DNA of 64,000 nucleotides. Source: Nocardioides limicola (GTDB taxonomy: Bacteria; Actinomycetota; Actinomycetes; Propionibacteriales; Nocardioidaceae). Position 1 is the stretch's first letter. Each line of letters begins with the position of its first letter. Below are positions 1 to 9,509 of this stretch, piece after piece. Under the pieces are notes generated by a model. That model did no database searches. It had not been told where the DNA came from and saw only the letters and a list, made by a program, of their open reading frames with translations. The position numbers were made by a program, and so were the translations under genes. The stretch lies in NCBI RefSeq assembly GCF_016827675.1, contig NZ_JAERJA010000001.1, positions 310,001 to 374,000 of the forward strand. The letters run 5' to 3'.

Positions 1-20
1 GACCCTATCCCGCAGTCGGG

Positions 21-857
21 TCAGAGCGGGGAAGCCTCGTCGTCGGCCACAGCCGTCCCCTCGGCCTTGCGGCGGCGAATCCGGTCGTTGATCCGGGCGA
101 TGACCTCGGCGGCGAAGAACAGGAAGAGCAGCGGGATGGCCAGGGACACCATCGAGAACGGGTCGGGAGGGGTGGCGACGGCAGCGAACGCGAAGATCGC
201 CATCACGATCCAGGCCCGGTACTTGCGCAGCGCGGTCGCCGGCAGCACGCCGGCCAGGTTCAGCATCACCACGAACAGGGGCAGCTCGAACGCGACGCCG
301 AAGACCAACAGGATCCGGGTGACGAAACTGAAGTACTCACCGAACTCGATCAGGTTCTGCATCGAATCCGGGGTGAACCCGATCAGGATCTCCAGGGCCC
401 GCGGCAGCACGTAGTAGCCGAGCGCGACCCCGGCCACGAAGAGCGGGCCGGCGATGGCGGCGAAGAGCCGGGACCACTTCACCTCACTGGGCTTGAGGCC
501 GGGCAGGACGAACGCCCACATCTGATAGAGCCAGTACGGCGCGGTGACGACGATGGCGGCCACCGCGGCGACCCGGAACTGCACCAACAGTGGACCGGTG
601 GCCCCGGCGATGTAGGCGTCGGTGGCCACGCCCTCGCCGAGCAGATCCCGGGCGTACTGGTAGGGCGCCCAGACCAGGTCCAGCAGTGGCTTGTAGAAGA
701 CCAGCGCCAGCACCATCGCCAGCACGAAGACCAGCGCCACCCGGCTCAGCCGGGCGCGCAACTCACGCAGATGGTCCGCGAGCACCATCCGGCCGCCTGG
801 TCCGACGGGGTGACGTGGGCGCCCTCGGAAGAGGTCGACCAGACCGGAGAGGACCAC
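21..857 (-). CDS. tatC: Sec-independent protein translocase TatC
   Basis: Membrane core of the twin-arginine translocase; with TatA it exports folded proteins bearing an RR signal peptide. The 278-residue product has six hydrophobic segments and the family signature near the N-terminus (DHLRELRARL) that forms part of the signal-peptide binding site, followed by the first membrane span. The start used is a GTG at 857. An ATG at 788 would remove 23 residues, but I recall related actinobacterial TatCs carrying a similar GRP-HPVGP leader, so the longer form is kept. It is the last gene of the pafBC-tatAC run, 11 bases after tatA. No tatB is seen here. Confident. Confidence 0.95.
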   Translation of the reverse strand: MVLSGLVDLFRGRPRHPVGPGGRMVLADHLRELRARLSRVALVFVLAMVLALVFYKPLLDLVWAPYQYARDLLGEGVATDAYIAGATGPLLVQFRVAAVAAIVVTAPYWLYQMWAFVLPGLKPSEVKWSRLFAAIAGPLFVAGVALGYYVLPRALEILIGFTPDSMQNLIEFGEYFSFVTRILLVFGVAFELPLFVVMLNLAGVLPATALRKYRAWIVMAIFAFAAVATPPDPFSMVSLAIPLLFLFFAAEVIARINDRIRRRKAEGTAVADDEASPL

Positions 858-868
858 GTGGGTGCTGG

Positions 869-1126
869 TCAGTTGGTGGTGTCGCGCTGCTCGCGGACGG
901 TCGGGTCGGACTGCGTCCCGCGACCGGACTCCAGTTCACCGGGGGACTCACCGGTGGGCTCGTCGTCGATCAGGCCCTTCGTCTCCGCCTTGAAGATCCG
1001 CAGCGCACGGCCGGTGCCTCGCGCGAGCTCGGGGAGCTTGGCAGCCCCGAACAGGAGCAGGAGGACAGCCAGGATCAGCACCAATTCGAGAGGGCCGAGC
1101 GGGCCCAGACTCACCATTGCGTTCAT
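869..1126 (-). CDS. tatA: Twin-arginine translocase subunit TatA
   Basis: Small pore-forming Tat subunit of 85 residues: one N-terminal membrane helix (about residues 11-28), the FGAAKLPELARGTGRALRIF hinge and amphipathic helix, and an acidic, polar tail, all typical of TatA/E. GAGGA lies 4 bases before the ATG at 1126; a second in-frame ATG at 1117 is also possible. The 43-base gap to pafC contains TACGAT and TACTGT, possible -10 boxes. TatB-like proteins are longer and more acidic, so TatA is the better call. Confidence 0.93.
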   Translation of the reverse strand: MNAMVSLGPLGPLELVLILAVLLLLFGAAKLPELARGTGRALRIFKAETKGLIDDEPTGESPGELESGRGTQSDPTVREQRDTTN

Positions 1127-1169
1127 TGTGTCCTCATCAGGATCGACAGTACGTGTCCATCGTAGTGGA

Positions 1170-2138
1170 TCAACGGTAGAGCGCTCGGGTGGCGTGGGTC
1201 AGGGCGGCGATATCGTCGGCCAACTGGGCGGGTTCCAGCACTCGGGCGTGCGGGGCCAGCCGCAGCACGAGTCGGCGTACCCAGCGCTCGTCGGTGACCA
1301 GCAGGTCAACCTCCAGCCCGTCGCGGTGCTCGCGCACCGACTCGACCGGGTAGTACTCGGTGACCCACCGTGCTTCGGGAGCCAGGATGAGCGTCACCCG
1401 GGTCGCGTCCGGGGACGGCGCGAAGAGCCCCTCGCCTCGGGGCTGCGGGTGCGGGGTCGGTCGCGCGGATTCGATTCGGCTGTCCAGCAGTTCGGCGCTG
1501 TGCACCCGGTCCAGCCGGAACAGTCTCGGCGCCTCGGCCAGGTGGCACCAGGCCTGCAGGTAGCGGTGCCCGTGGGCCGAGACCACGGCCACCGGGTCCA
1601 CCACCCGTCGGGACTCCTCGTCCCGAGCCGGCACGTAGTAGAGCACCTCGACCTGGCGTTCCTCGGCGACGGCCTGTTCGAGGAGGCGCCGGGTGGCCGC
1701 GGCGTCGTCGGACTCCGCGTCCGCCGCCACGGCCACCGGTGGCTCGGTCATCCCGGTGGCTGCGGTGGCTGCCTCCAGTTTCGCCAGCGTCCGGTCCACC
1801 ACCGCGGCGGTGTCGTCCGAGACCGTGTCCCGGGTCGCCCGCAGCGCCACGATGAGCGCGGTGGCCTCGGTCGGTGTGAGCCGCATCGGCCGAGACAGGT
1901 AGTCGGCGTTGCTGACCCGGATCACGCCTTCCTCGACCGCGTCGAAGTCGATCTCGACCAGGTCGCCGGGGTATCCGCCGGGTGTGCCGACCATGATCAG
2001 CACGTTCAGGTCCCGCAACACCTGCCTGGGGGTGACACCGAGCACCTGGGCCGCGTGCTCGACGTGCAACTCACCACGCTCGTGCAGCAGCGGCACCAGG
2101 GTGAGCAGGCGTTGCACCTGTGCGAGTGCGCCGCTCAT
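1170..2138 (-). CDS. pafC: WYL-domain regulator PafC
   Basis: Partner of PafB. In mycobacteria PafBC is a heterodimeric activator of the LexA/RecA-independent DNA-damage response. The 322-residue protein has an N-terminal winged-helix region, a middle section, and a WYL-type domain at about residues 190-245 (VEVLYYVPA ... HGHRYLQAWCHLAEAPRLFRL), followed by the C-terminal extension of the family. Its ATG overlaps the pafB stop (ATGA), implying coupled translation and 1:1 production. Position between pafB and tatA is the conserved actinobacterial order. The function is transferred from mycobacteria. Confidence 0.93.
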   Translation of the reverse strand: MSGALAQVQRLLTLVPLLHERGELHVEHAAQVLGVTPRQVLRDLNVLIMVGTPGGYPGDLVEIDFDAVEEGVIRVSNADYLSRPMRLTPTEATALIVALRATRDTVSDDTAAVVDRTLAKLEAATAATGMTEPPVAVAADAESDDAAATRRLLEQAVAEERQVEVLYYVPARDEESRRVVDPVAVVSAHGHRYLQAWCHLAEAPRLFRLDRVHSAELLDSRIESARPTPHPQPRGEGLFAPSPDATRVTLILAPEARWVTEYYPVESVREHRDGLEVDLLVTDERWVRRLVLRLAPHARVLEPAQLADDIAALTHATRALYR

Positions 2139-3100
2139 CCGCGCTCCCCCAGTCGGGTGAGGCGCTGCACGATCTCCTCGCGCAATGCCTCAGGCCCCTC
2201 CACGTAGACGTCGGGACCATGGCTGAGTACGTCGTCGGCGATCGGCTCGCTGTTGTCGATCCGGACCCGGTCCCAATCCGGGCTGCCGTCGGGGCCGGTG
2301 AGGTGGCTGTCGACGAGCTGGCCTCGCCGTCGCAGCGCGAGCGCCGTGCCCTCACGGATCAGCAGGGTGACGGCGCCGGTGGCGGCCGGGGGTGAGAGTC
2401 GGGCCACCACGCTGCCGAGGTCGAGGCCGTCGGGGACTGTGTAGGCGCCCGGGCGGCCGTCGGGACGGGGCTGGCCGACGACCCTGGACAGTCGGAACAC
2501 CCGTTCCTCGCCACGGTCGGTGTCCAGGCCGACTGCGTACCACCGGCCGCGGGTGTGCACCATCCCCCAGGGCTGAACTCGTCGGGTGGTGGTCTCTCCC
2601 CCACTACTGGCTCGGTAGTCGAAGCGCAGCGGCTGCCTGGCCTGGACCGCGTCGAGGAAGGCGTCGAAGGACGGCTCCTCGGCGTCAAGTCTCGGTTCAA
2701 CGACGTCGAGGGCGGCCAGGTCGCTGTCCAGGCCGGCGGCGCTGAGCTTGGCGACGGCCAGTGAGGTGGCGCCGGCGAGGCGTGCGTGCTCCCAGACCTT
2801 CGTGGCCAGGCCGATCACCGCCGCCTCGTCCGCGGCCAGGTCGAGCGTCGGCAACTGCCACTCCTCGGGCCGGATCCGGTAGCCCGGCTCATCGTCGAAG
2901 AAGGTGTCCAACCCCTCCAGTTCGAGGGGGACGCCGATGCTGCGCAACTCCTCCTTGTCGCGGTCGAACTTGCGCTCGAAGCCGTCCCCGGACTCGCCGT
3001 CGTAGATGACCTGCTGGATCTGCTCCTTGGTCAGGGGTCGGCGCGCCACCAGCAGCATGATCAGCAGGTTGAGCAGTCGTTCGCTCTTCCGGGCCGTCAT
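2135..3100 (-). CDS. pafB: WYL-domain regulator PafB
   Basis: First half of the PafBC activator: 321 residues, an N-terminal helix-turn-helix starting MTARKSERLLNLLIMLL, and a WYL domain around residues 165-215 with the aromatic run RGRWYAVGLDTD. GAGG lies just before the ATG at 3100. It lies 10 bases after the FKBP lipoprotein gene and overlaps pafC by four bases. Homology to PafC is recent enough that both share the same layout. Proteasome accessory is a positional name; no direct part in proteolysis is implied. Confidence 0.93.
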   Translation of the reverse strand: MTARKSERLLNLLIMLLVARRPLTKEQIQQVIYDGESGDGFERKFDRDKEELRSIGVPLELEGLDTFFDDEPGYRIRPEEWQLPTLDLAADEAAVIGLATKVWEHARLAGATSLAVAKLSAAGLDSDLAALDVVEPRLDAEEPSFDAFLDAVQARQPLRFDYRASSGGETTTRRVQPWGMVHTRGRWYAVGLDTDRGEERVFRLSRVVGQPRPDGRPGAYTVPDGLDLGSVVARLSPPAATGAVTLLIREGTALALRRRGQLVDSHLTGPDGSPDWDRVRIDNSEPIADDVLSHGPDVYVEGPEALREEIVQRLTRLGERG

Positions 3101-3110
3101 GGCTGCCTCC

Positions 3111-4070
3111 TCAGGCCGCGCCCAGGATGTCGATGATGAAGACGAGCGTGTCGGTTCCGGTGATCCCGGCGCCTTCGTTGCCGTCCTCCCCGTAGCCCAA
3201 CCGCGGCGGGATCACCACGATCAACCGGCTGCCCACGGTGGCACCGACGACGGCCCGGTCCCATCCTTCGATCACCTGGCCGACACCGATCGGGAACGAG
3301 GACGGCTCACCGCGCGCGTAGGACTGGTCGAAGGGCTCCTCACCGCCGAAGACCTGGCCGAGGTAGTTGACGGCGACCAGTTGGCCTTCCTCGACCACCG
3401 GCCCGCTGCCCTCGACCAGGGTGTGCACCTGCAGACGGTTCCCCGGCTCGGCGGCGGCGTCGAAGTCGAAACCGGTGGGCCGGCCCTCGTCGTCGAGGAT
3501 GGCCGGCGTCCCCGCGGGCGCCTCTGCCTCGTCGCCCTCGGGGGCGGTGAGGACCTTGCTCAGGATGTCGACGATGAAGACGACGCTGTCGGCGTTGCCG
3601 ATCCCGAGACCGGGGTTGCCCATCTCCCCGAAGGCCGAGGCGGGCGGCGCAGCGACCGCGACCCGGGATCCTGTCGGGTGGCCTTCCATAGCGGCCAGGA
3701 TGCCTTCGCTGATCTGGTCGTCGACGGTGAGCATCTCCGGCTCGCCGAACTCGTCGAAGGAGCTGTAGGCCTCCTCGCCGGTGAACCCGTTGCCGATCCA
3801 CAGGTCCACGAAGGCCCGATCGCCGGTGGCCAGCAGCGGCCCGTCGCCCTGGTGGACGACCTGGATGTCGACCGAGGTGACCTCGAGTCGTCCGTCGAAC
3901 TCCACCTCGGGAGCTTCGCCGAAGTCACCGCTGATCTGGACCGCAGCGAGACCAGCGTCCCCGTCGGATCCGTCCGAACCACAGGCGACGAGGGTGCCGG
4001 TCGCAAGAGTGGCAGCAAGGATCACCGCGGCGCGGCGCTGGAGTCGTGAGGTGTCGAGGAGGGCACGCAT
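3111..4070 (-). CDS. Lipoprotein with two FKBP-type peptidyl-prolyl isomerase domains
   Basis: Predicted secreted, lipid-anchored foldase. From the ATG at 4070 the product is 319 residues; an upstream ATG at 4088 would add six but has no better ribosome site. A signal peptide ends in a lipobox (LVAC), giving an acylated Cys at residue 30. Two FKBP-like domains follow (about 65-175 and 195-319). The second is well conserved (VNYLGQVF, FPIGVGQVIEGWD, IPPRLGYG); the first is diverged and keeps only the fold. The gene sits between pafA and pafB, 35 bases after pafA. Catalysis by domain 2 is likely; the substrate is unknown. Confidence 0.88.
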   Translation of the reverse strand: MRALLDTSRLQRRAAVILAATLATGTLVACGSDGSDGDAGLAAVQISGDFGEAPEVEFDGRLEVTSVDIQVVHQGDGPLLATGDRAFVDLWIGNGFTGEEAYSSFDEFGEPEMLTVDDQISEGILAAMEGHPTGSRVAVAAPPASAFGEMGNPGLGIGNADSVVFIVDILSKVLTAPEGDEAEAPAGTPAILDDEGRPTGFDFDAAAEPGNRLQVHTLVEGSGPVVEEGQLVAVNYLGQVFGGEEPFDQSYARGEPSSFPIGVGQVIEGWDRAVVGATVGSRLIVVIPPRLGYGEDGNEGAGITGTDTLVFIIDILGAA

Positions 4071-4105
4071 GGCGGAAACCCTACCCATCGCCGGTCAGCG
4101 GCCGC

Positions 4106-5467
4106 TCACATGGAGTCGATGAGTCGCTGAACTCGTTCGTCGTGGGCCCGGAACGGGTCCTTGCACAAGACGGTGCGCTGGGCCTGGTCGTTGAGCTTGA
4201 GGTGCACCCAGTCGACGGTGAAGTCCCGTCGCCGTTCCTGGGCCCGGCGGATGAAGTCGCCACGCAGCCGTGCCCGGGTCTCCTGGGGAGGCACCGACTT
4301 GGCCTCGAAGATCTTCAGGTCGTTGGTCACTCGGGCCACCGCTCCGCGCCGGTTGAGCAGGTAGAAGAGCCCCCGTTCGCGGTGGATGTCGTGGTAGGCG
4401 AGGTCCAGTTGCGCGATCCGGGGATGGCCGAGCGGCAGCCCGTGGGAGGTGCGGTACCGCTCGATCAGCTTCCATTTGATCACCCAGTCGAGCTCACGCT
4501 CGACCAGACCGAGGTCGTCGGACTCGATCGCCTTCAGTCCGCGCTCCCACAGGTCGAGCGCCATCTCGGTCACCGGCGTGGCGATGCCGCGGCGGTCGAC
4601 GAAGTCGCGGGCCTTGGAGAAGTACTCGTGCTGGATGTCCAGGGCGCTGGCCTCGCGGCCGTTGGCCAGGCGCACCTTCCGGCGTCCCGTCATGTCGTGG
4701 GAGATCTCCCGGATGGCCCGGATCGGGTTCTCCATGGTGAGGTCGCGCATCACCACGCCCTCCTCGATCATCCGCAGCACCAGGTCACAACTGGCGACCT
4801 TCAGCAGGGTGGTCGTCTCACTCATGTTCGAGTCGCCGACGATCACGTGCAGGCGGCGGTACTTCTCGGCGTCCGCATGCGGCTCGTCGCGGGTGTTGAT
4901 GATCGGACGGCTGCGGGTGGTGGCGCTGGAGACGCCCTCCCAGATGTGCTCGGCGCGCTGCGACACCGAGTACGACGCACCCCGCGGAGTCTGGATCACC
5001 TTGCCGGCGCCAACCAGGATCTGTCGGGTGACCAGGAAGGGGATCAGCACGTCGGCAAGGCGGCTGAACTCTCCCTGCCGACCGACCAAATAGTTCTCGT
5101 GGCAGCCGTAGGAGTTGCCGGCCGAGTCGGTGTTGTTCTTGAACAGGTAGATGTCTCCGGCGATGCCCTCGTCGTGGAGTCGCCGCTCGGCGTCGATCAG
5201 CAGGCCTTCGAGGATCCGCTCCCCCGCCTTGTCGTGGGTGACCAGGTCGACCACGTCGTCACACTCGGGGGTGGCGTACTCGGGGTGGCTGCCGACATCG
5301 AGATAGAGCCGTGCCCCGTTGCGGAGGAAGACGTTGCTGGATCGGCCCCAGCTCACCACCTTGCGGAACAGGTACCGCGCGACCTCATCCGGGCTGAGCC
5401 GGCGTTGACCTCGGAACGTGCAGGTGACCCCGTACTCGTTCTCGATGCCGAAGATCCGACGGTCCAT
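4106..5467 (-). CDS. pafA: Pup--protein ligase PafA
   Basis: Links the C-terminal glutamate of Pup to substrate lysines, using ATP to phosphorylate Pup first; a carboxylate-amine ligase related to glutamine synthetase. The 453-residue protein begins [13 protein letters not shown], with Glu9 in the Mg/ATP site, and has the catalytic Asp57 in [16 protein letters not shown]. The motifs YLFKNNTD and [12 protein letters not shown] are shared with Dop, but the extra Dop loop is absent, which separates the two. There is no ribosome site; TAGTGT six bases before the ATG suggests a leaderless promoter, so pafA may be transcribed separately from prcBA. Confidence 0.97.
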   Translation of the reverse strand: MDRRIFGIENEYGVTCTFRGQRRLSPDEVARYLFRKVVSWGRSSNVFLRNGARLYLDVGSHPEYATPECDDVVDLVTHDKAGERILEGLLIDAERRLHDEGIAGDIYLFKNNTDSAGNSYGCHENYLVGRQGEFSRLADVLIPFLVTRQILVGAGKVIQTPRGASYSVSQRAEHIWEGVSSATTRSRPIINTRDEPHADAEKYRRLHVIVGDSNMSETTTLLKVASCDLVLRMIEEGVVMRDLTMENPIRAIREISHDMTGRRKVRLANGREASALDIQHEYFSKARDFVDRRGIATPVTEMALDLWERGLKAIESDDLGLVERELDWVIKWKLIERYRTSHGLPLGHPRIAQLDLAYHDIHRERGLFYLLNRRGAVARVTNDLKIFEAKSVPPQETRARLRGDFIRRAQERRRDFTVDWVHLKLNDQAQRTVLCKDPFRAHDERVQRLIDSM

Positions 5468-5473
5468 ATCGAA

Positions 5474-5479
5474 ACACTA
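5474..5479 (-). promoter_or_regulatory. Candidate -10 box of a leaderless pafA transcript
   Basis: TAGTGT on the minus strand, followed by exactly six bases and the pafA ATG. No purine-rich ribosome site lies upstream. Transcription would begin at or very near the A of the ATG. No clear -35 box is visible. Confidence 0.5.
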
Positions 5480-5531
5480 GTCGGTCGACCCCCCTCGGCG
5501 CTCGGTTTGGCGATCCTCGGGGGAGTGTCGA

Positions 5532-6224
5532 TCAGCCCATCAGTGCGGTGAGCACGTCGCCGCGGAGCCGGCGGAACTTCCGCGGCTGGCTCCGGGTCCG
5601 ATCGAGCACTGCGACTTCGAGGTTGCCGATCTCGATCGCCTTCTCCCCGGCGTCGTTGCGACCGGCCGCTGCCGCAGCCAACTGGACAGCGGCGGACAGC
5701 GTCATCTGCTCGGTCCAGTGCTCGGCGAGGTAGGTGGTGATCGTCTCTGCGGAGCCACCCATCGCGGCGTAGCCCCGCTCCTCCACCACCTGGCCGTCGT
5801 AGGTGAGCCGGTAGAGCTGGTCGGCGGCGGCTTCGTCGCCGATCTCCGCGACGAACACCTCGACCTCGTAGGGCTTCTCACCACCCGAGGAGAAGATCGT
5901 CCCCAGGGTCTGGGCGTAGGCGTTGGCGAGCCCGCGGCCGGTGACGTCGGAGCGGTCGTAGGCATAGCCGCGCATGTCGGCGAGGCGGACTCCGGCGATC
6001 CGAAGGTTCTCGAACTCGTTGTAGCGGCCGACGGCGGCGAACGCGATCCGGTCGTAGATCTCGGAGATCTTGTAGAGCGCCTGCGAGGGGTTCTCGGTGG
6101 TGAACAGGACGCCGTCGGCGTACTGGATGGCGACCACCGGGCGCCCCCGGGAGATGCCCTTGCGGGCATAGTCGGACCGGTCCTTCATCAGCTGGTCCGG
6201 GGACACGTAGAACGGCATGCTCAT
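5532..6224 (-). CDS. prcA: 20S proteasome alpha subunit PrcA
   Basis: Outer-ring subunit that gates entry to the proteasome and docks the ATPase or other activators. The product is 230 residues from the ATG at 6224, which has GAGGAG ten bases upstream; any longer reading would run into prcB. It starts [23 protein letters not shown], the typical gate region, and lacks the catalytic N-terminal Thr. It lies 17 bases after prcB and is surely co-transcribed with it. The C-terminus is short and basic. Confidence 0.96.
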   Translation of the reverse strand: MSMPFYVSPDQLMKDRSDYARKGISRGRPVVAIQYADGVLFTTENPSQALYKISEIYDRIAFAAVGRYNEFENLRIAGVRLADMRGYAYDRSDVTGRGLANAYAQTLGTIFSSGGEKPYEVEVFVAEIGDEAAADQLYRLTYDGQVVEERGYAAMGGSAETITTYLAEHWTEQMTLSAAVQLAAAAAGRNDAGEKAIEIGNLEVAVLDRTRSQPRKFRRLRGDVLTALMG

Positions 6225-6241
6225 CTTCGACAGGCTCCTCG

Positions 6242-7075
6242 TCAGATCAGGGAGGCGGCGGGGCCATCGGGGCGGGTCATCCGGCCGCCGATCACTCGGT
6301 CGGCGATCTCGGCGACCCGTTCGTCGGAGAGTCGGGTGCCTCCGTCGGCGGTGACCACCTGGACGACCGGGAAGATCCGCCGGGTGAGGTCCGGTCCGCC
6401 GGTGGCCGAGTCGTCGTCGGCTGCGTCGTAGAGGGCCTGCACCGCGGCAGTGACGCACTCGTCGGCATCGAGGTCGTCCCGATAGAGCTTCTTCAACGAC
6501 CCACGCGCGAACAGCGACCCCGAACCGACGGCGTGGAAGGCGGTCTCCTCGTAGCGGCCGCCGGTCACGTCGTAGGAGAAGATCCGTCCGGTGCGGGCGG
6601 CGAGGTCGTAGCCGGCGAACAACGGCACCACGGCCAGTCCCTGCATCGCCATCCCCAGGTTGCCGCGGACCAGTGTGGCCAGCCGGTTCGCCTTGCCGTC
6701 CATGGACAGCGTGTTGCCCTCGATCTTCTCGTAGTGCTCGAGTTCGGTCTGGAACAGGCGCACGATCTCCACCGCCAGTCCGGCCGAACCGGCGATGCCG
6801 ACGCAGGAGTACTCATCGGCCGGGAAGACCTTCTCGATGTCGCGCTGGGCGATGATGTTGCCCATCGTGGCCCGCCGGTCGCCGGCCATCACCACGCCGT
6901 CGTTGAACGTGGCCGCCACGATCGTGGTTGCGTGCGGGGCGAAGTCGGCAGCGCTGCCGGGCGGCAAGGTTCGGCTCCCCGGCAGCAGGTCGGGCGCCTG
7001 CTGGGCGAGGAAGTCGGCGAACGAGCCAGTGCCGGGCATCAGGTACGCCGGCGAGAGGCGTGGGCTGTCGGTCAT
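6242..7075 (-). CDS. prcB: 20S proteasome beta subunit PrcB (propeptide-containing)
   Basis: Catalytic inner-ring subunit. From the ATG at 7075 it is 277 residues; an upstream GTG at 7093 overlaps pup and would add six. A propeptide of about 49 residues ends FAPHA, and autocleavage exposes Thr50 of TTIVAATF as the N-terminal nucleophile. The catalytic Asp and Lys equivalents lie in MAGDRRAT and the following IEKVF strand. The gene starts seven bases after the pup stop, in the conserved order pup-prcB-prcA. Confidence 0.96.
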   Translation of the reverse strand: MTDSPRLSPAYLMPGTGSFADFLAQQAPDLLPGSRTLPPGSAADFAPHATTIVAATFNDGVVMAGDRRATMGNIIAQRDIEKVFPADEYSCVGIAGSAGLAVEIVRLFQTELEHYEKIEGNTLSMDGKANRLATLVRGNLGMAMQGLAVVPLFAGYDLAARTGRIFSYDVTGGRYEETAFHAVGSGSLFARGSLKKLYRDDLDADECVTAAVQALYDAADDDSATGGPDLTRRIFPVVQVVTADGGTRLSDERVAEIADRVIGGRMTRPDGPAASLI

Positions 7076-7082
7076 GAGGGGA

Positions 7083-7280
7083 TCACTCGCCACCCTTCTG
7101 GATGAATGACTTCACGAAGTCCTCGGCGTTGGTCTCGAGCACGTCGTCGATCTCGTCGAGGATGGCGTCGACGTCGTCGTCGAGCGCCTCCTTGCGGTCG
7201 GCGGCGTCGGTGGACGGCGAGGCCTCGACCTCCTCCACCTCGTCGGAGGACTTCTTCGGATGCTTGTGCTCCTGTGGCAT
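7083..7280 (-). CDS. pup: Prokaryotic ubiquitin-like protein Pup (ends in Gly-Gly-Glu)
   Basis: Intrinsically disordered 65-residue tag coupled by PafA to proteins destined for the proteasome. The start is acidic and low-complexity, the middle is the helical ATPase-binding segment (about 30-50), and the end is FIQKGGE. Because the last residue is already Glu, the deamidation that Dop performs on GGQ-type Pups is not needed here. AAAGGA precedes the ATG. The 48-base gap after dop holds two TAGGGT boxes, either of which could be an internal promoter. Confidence 0.97.
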   Translation of the reverse strand: MPQEHKHPKKSSDEVEEVEASPSTDAADRKEALDDDVDAILDEIDDVLETNAEDFVKSFIQKGGE

Positions 7281-7328
7281 GTCCGTTCCTTTCGTCGGCG
7301 GTGCGGATCGACCCTAGTAGCACCGACC

Positions 7329-8837
7329 CTAATGGGTCAGCGCGGCGACCAGTGCCTGGGCCGTGGGAGAGTTGTCCAGGAGTTCTCCGACGTGCTCCCG
7401 GGTGCCGCGCAACGGGTCCGTGGTCGGCACCCGCTGCAACGACTCGCGGCCCGGCAGGTCGAAGATCACCGAGTCCCAGGACGCTGCCGCCACCTGCTCG
7501 GGATAGCGGGACAGGCACTGGCCCCGGAAGTAGGCGCGAGTGTCGGTGGGCGGCTCGTGCATCGCCTGCTCCACGGTCTCGTCGTCGAGCAGACGGTCGA
7601 TCTGCCCCAGCCGCACCAGTCGGTGGTAGAGGCCCTTCTCGGGCCGGATGTCGGCGTACTGGAGGTCGATCAGGTGCAGCACCGGCGCGTCCCAGTCCAA
7701 TCCGTCGCGATCCCGGTAGCGCTGCAGCAGCTTCAGCTTCGCCACCCAGTCAAGCTCGCGGGCGCACTCGGCCGGGTCGCGCTCCAGTCTGGTCAACACC
7801 GACTCCCACCGGGAGAGCACGTCGGCGGTCTGCTCGTCGATGTCGCTGCCGTAGCGGTCCTCGCAGTACTTCCGGGACAGTTCCAGATACTCCATCTGCA
7901 ACTGGACAGCGGTCATCTTGCGTCCGTCGCCGACCGTGATCAACGCCCGGCAGGTGGGGTCGTGGGAGACCTTCTTGAGCGCCGAGACGGGGCCCTCCAC
8001 CGACAGGTCCCGATCCAGGAACCGGTCCTCGATCATGGCCAGCACCAGCGCGGTGGTTCCGGCCTTGAGATAGGTGGACATTTCGGCCAGGTTGGCGTCG
8101 CCGATGATCACATGCAGCCGGCGGTGCCGTTCCGGGTCGGCGTGTGGCTCGTCGCGGGTGTTGATGATCGGACGCTTCAGGGTGGTCTCCAGGCCCACCT
8201 CGACCTCGAAGAAGTCGGCGCGCTGGCTGATCTGGAATCCGTGATCGTGCCCGTCCTGCCTGAGGCCGACCCGACCGGCACCACAGACCACCTGGCGGGA
8301 CACGAAGAACGGGGTCAGGTGCCGGACGATGTCGGCGAACGGCGTCGCTCGCGACATCAGATAGTTCTCGTGGGCCCCGTAGGAGGCGCCCTTGTTGTCG
8401 GTGTTGTTCTTGTACAGCAGGATCTGCGGTTCGCCGGGCAGCGTGGCCGCGCGCCGGGTGGCGTCGAGCATCACGAGTTCGCCGGCCTTGTCCCACCGGA
8501 CCAGGTCGAGCGGATTGGTCACCTCCGGAGAGGAGTACTCCGGGTGCGCATGGTCGACGTAGAGGCGGGCGCCGTTGGTGAGGATCACGTTGGCCAGGCC
8601 CAGGTCCTCGTCGGTGAGTTGGGACTGGTCGGCCACCTGACGGGACATGTCGAAGCCCCGGGCGTCGCGCAGCGGGGACTCCTCCTCGAAGTCCCACCGG
8701 GCCCGACGGGCCCGGACCGTGGCCGAGGCATAGGCGTTCACGACTTGGGACGACGCAACCATCGGGTTGGCCGTCGGCTGCCCTGACACGGAGATCCCGT
8801 ACTCGACCTCGGCGCCCATCACCCGGCGTACGCTCAT
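7329..8837 (-). CDS. dop: Depupylase Dop
   Basis: Removes Pup from substrates, and in GGQ species also deamidates Pup. The 502-residue protein resembles PafA but has the Dop-specific loop (about 40-80, rich in Arg and Asp) and the catalytic Asp95 in [28 protein letters not shown] and [12 protein letters not shown] form the nucleotide site. It heads the proteasome operon. TAGGCT exactly six bases before the ATG and no Shine-Dalgarno sequence point to a leaderless message. The neighbour upstream is a divergent methyltransferase, not mpa. Confidence 0.97.
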   Translation of the reverse strand: MSVRRVMGAEVEYGISVSGQPTANPMVASSQVVNAYASATVRARRARWDFEEESPLRDARGFDMSRQVADQSQLTDEDLGLANVILTNGARLYVDHAHPEYSSPEVTNPLDLVRWDKAGELVMLDATRRAATLPGEPQILLYKNNTDNKGASYGAHENYLMSRATPFADIVRHLTPFFVSRQVVCGAGRVGLRQDGHDHGFQISQRADFFEVEVGLETTLKRPIINTRDEPHADPERHRRLHVIIGDANLAEMSTYLKAGTTALVLAMIEDRFLDRDLSVEGPVSALKKVSHDPTCRALITVGDGRKMTAVQLQMEYLELSRKYCEDRYGSDIDEQTADVLSRWESVLTRLERDPAECARELDWVAKLKLLQRYRDRDGLDWDAPVLHLIDLQYADIRPEKGLYHRLVRLGQIDRLLDDETVEQAMHEPPTDTRAYFRGQCLSRYPEQVAAASWDSVIFDLPGRESLQRVPTTDPLRGTREHVGELLDNSPTAQALVAALTH

Positions 8838-8843
8838 GTTTGG

Positions 8844-8849
8844 AGCCTA
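8844..8849 (-). promoter_or_regulatory. Candidate -10 box of a leaderless dop transcript
   Basis: TAGGCT on the minus strand, six bases before the dop ATG. The 27-base divergent gap to the methyltransferase gene holds this box and, on the other strand, that gene's GAGGAG ribosome site. Confidence 0.5.
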
Positions 8850-8864
8850 CTGCGAGGAGTCGAG

Positions 8865-9509
8865 ATGGGGTGGTGGTCGACACGGGTGGTGCCACGACTG
8901 GTCGACGCGGCGTGCGCAGCACCGGAGTTGGATCCATGGCGGCAACGGGTCTGTGCCGGGCTGTCCGGACAGGTCCTGGAGGTCGGCTTCGGCTCCGGAC
9001 TGAACCTGCGACACCTGCCGGAGGAGGTCACCGGGCTCGCCGCGGTGGAGCCGTCGGACCTGGGCTGGGAACTGTCGAAGGGTCGCCGCGGCCGGTCGAC
9101 GGTCCCGGTGACGCGCGTCGGGCTGGACGGCCAACGACTGACGGTGGACGAATCGAGCGTGGACGCGGTGCTGTGCACCTTCACCCTGTGCACCGTCGAG
9201 GACGCCGCCGCCGTGCTCACCGAGATCGCCCGAGTGATGGCACCGGGTGGCCGACTCCATCTCCTCGAGCACGGGCTCAGCCCGGCCCCGGGCGTGGCCC
9301 GCTGGCAGCGTCGGCTGAACCCGGTCCAGCGTCGGCTGTGCGGCGGTTGTCAGCTCACCCGGGATGTGCCGGCGCTGCTGGCCGGCAGCGGATTCACTCC
9401 GGTCGAACTCGTCGAACAACACCTGTTGCGGCGACCGGCGCCACCGTGGACGTGGGGCACGCTGGCCGTCGCCACCGTCACAGCGACGCCGGGTCCAGCT
9501 GGATCCTGA
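8865..9509 (+). CDS. Class I SAM-dependent methyltransferase
   Basis: Predicted small-molecule methyltransferase of 214 residues. Motif I is VLEVGFGSGLN (37-47), an acidic residue after the second strand lies in VEPSD, and VLCTFTLCTVED forms motif IV. This pattern is typical of the UbiE/Methyltransf_11 group; the substrate cannot be read from sequence. GAGGAG lies five bases before the ATG. It is one of two + strand genes in the window, diverges from dop, and its 3' end overlaps that of priA by 32 bases, tail to tail. Its C-terminus (PWTWGTLAVATVTATPGPAGS) may be shaped by that overlap. Confidence 0.85.
   Translation: MGWWSTRVVPRLVDAACAAPELDPWRQRVCAGLSGQVLEVGFGSGLNLRHLPEEVTGLAAVEPSDLGWELSKGRRGRSTVPVTRVGLDGQRLTVDESSVDAVLCTFTLCTVEDAAAVLTEIARVMAPGGRLHLLEHGLSPAPGVARWQRRLNPVQRRLCGGCQLTRDVPALLAGSGFTPVELVEQHLLRRPAPPWTWGTLAVATVTATPGPAGS

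Noticed and set aside
1..20. A further gene at the left edge
   Set aside because: Only 20 bases lie beyond the tatC stop; nothing can be supported.
5468..5531. Terminator hairpin between prcA and pafA
   Set aside because: CCCCC and GGGGG tracts face each other, but the inner bases do not pair; the stem is too weak to claim.
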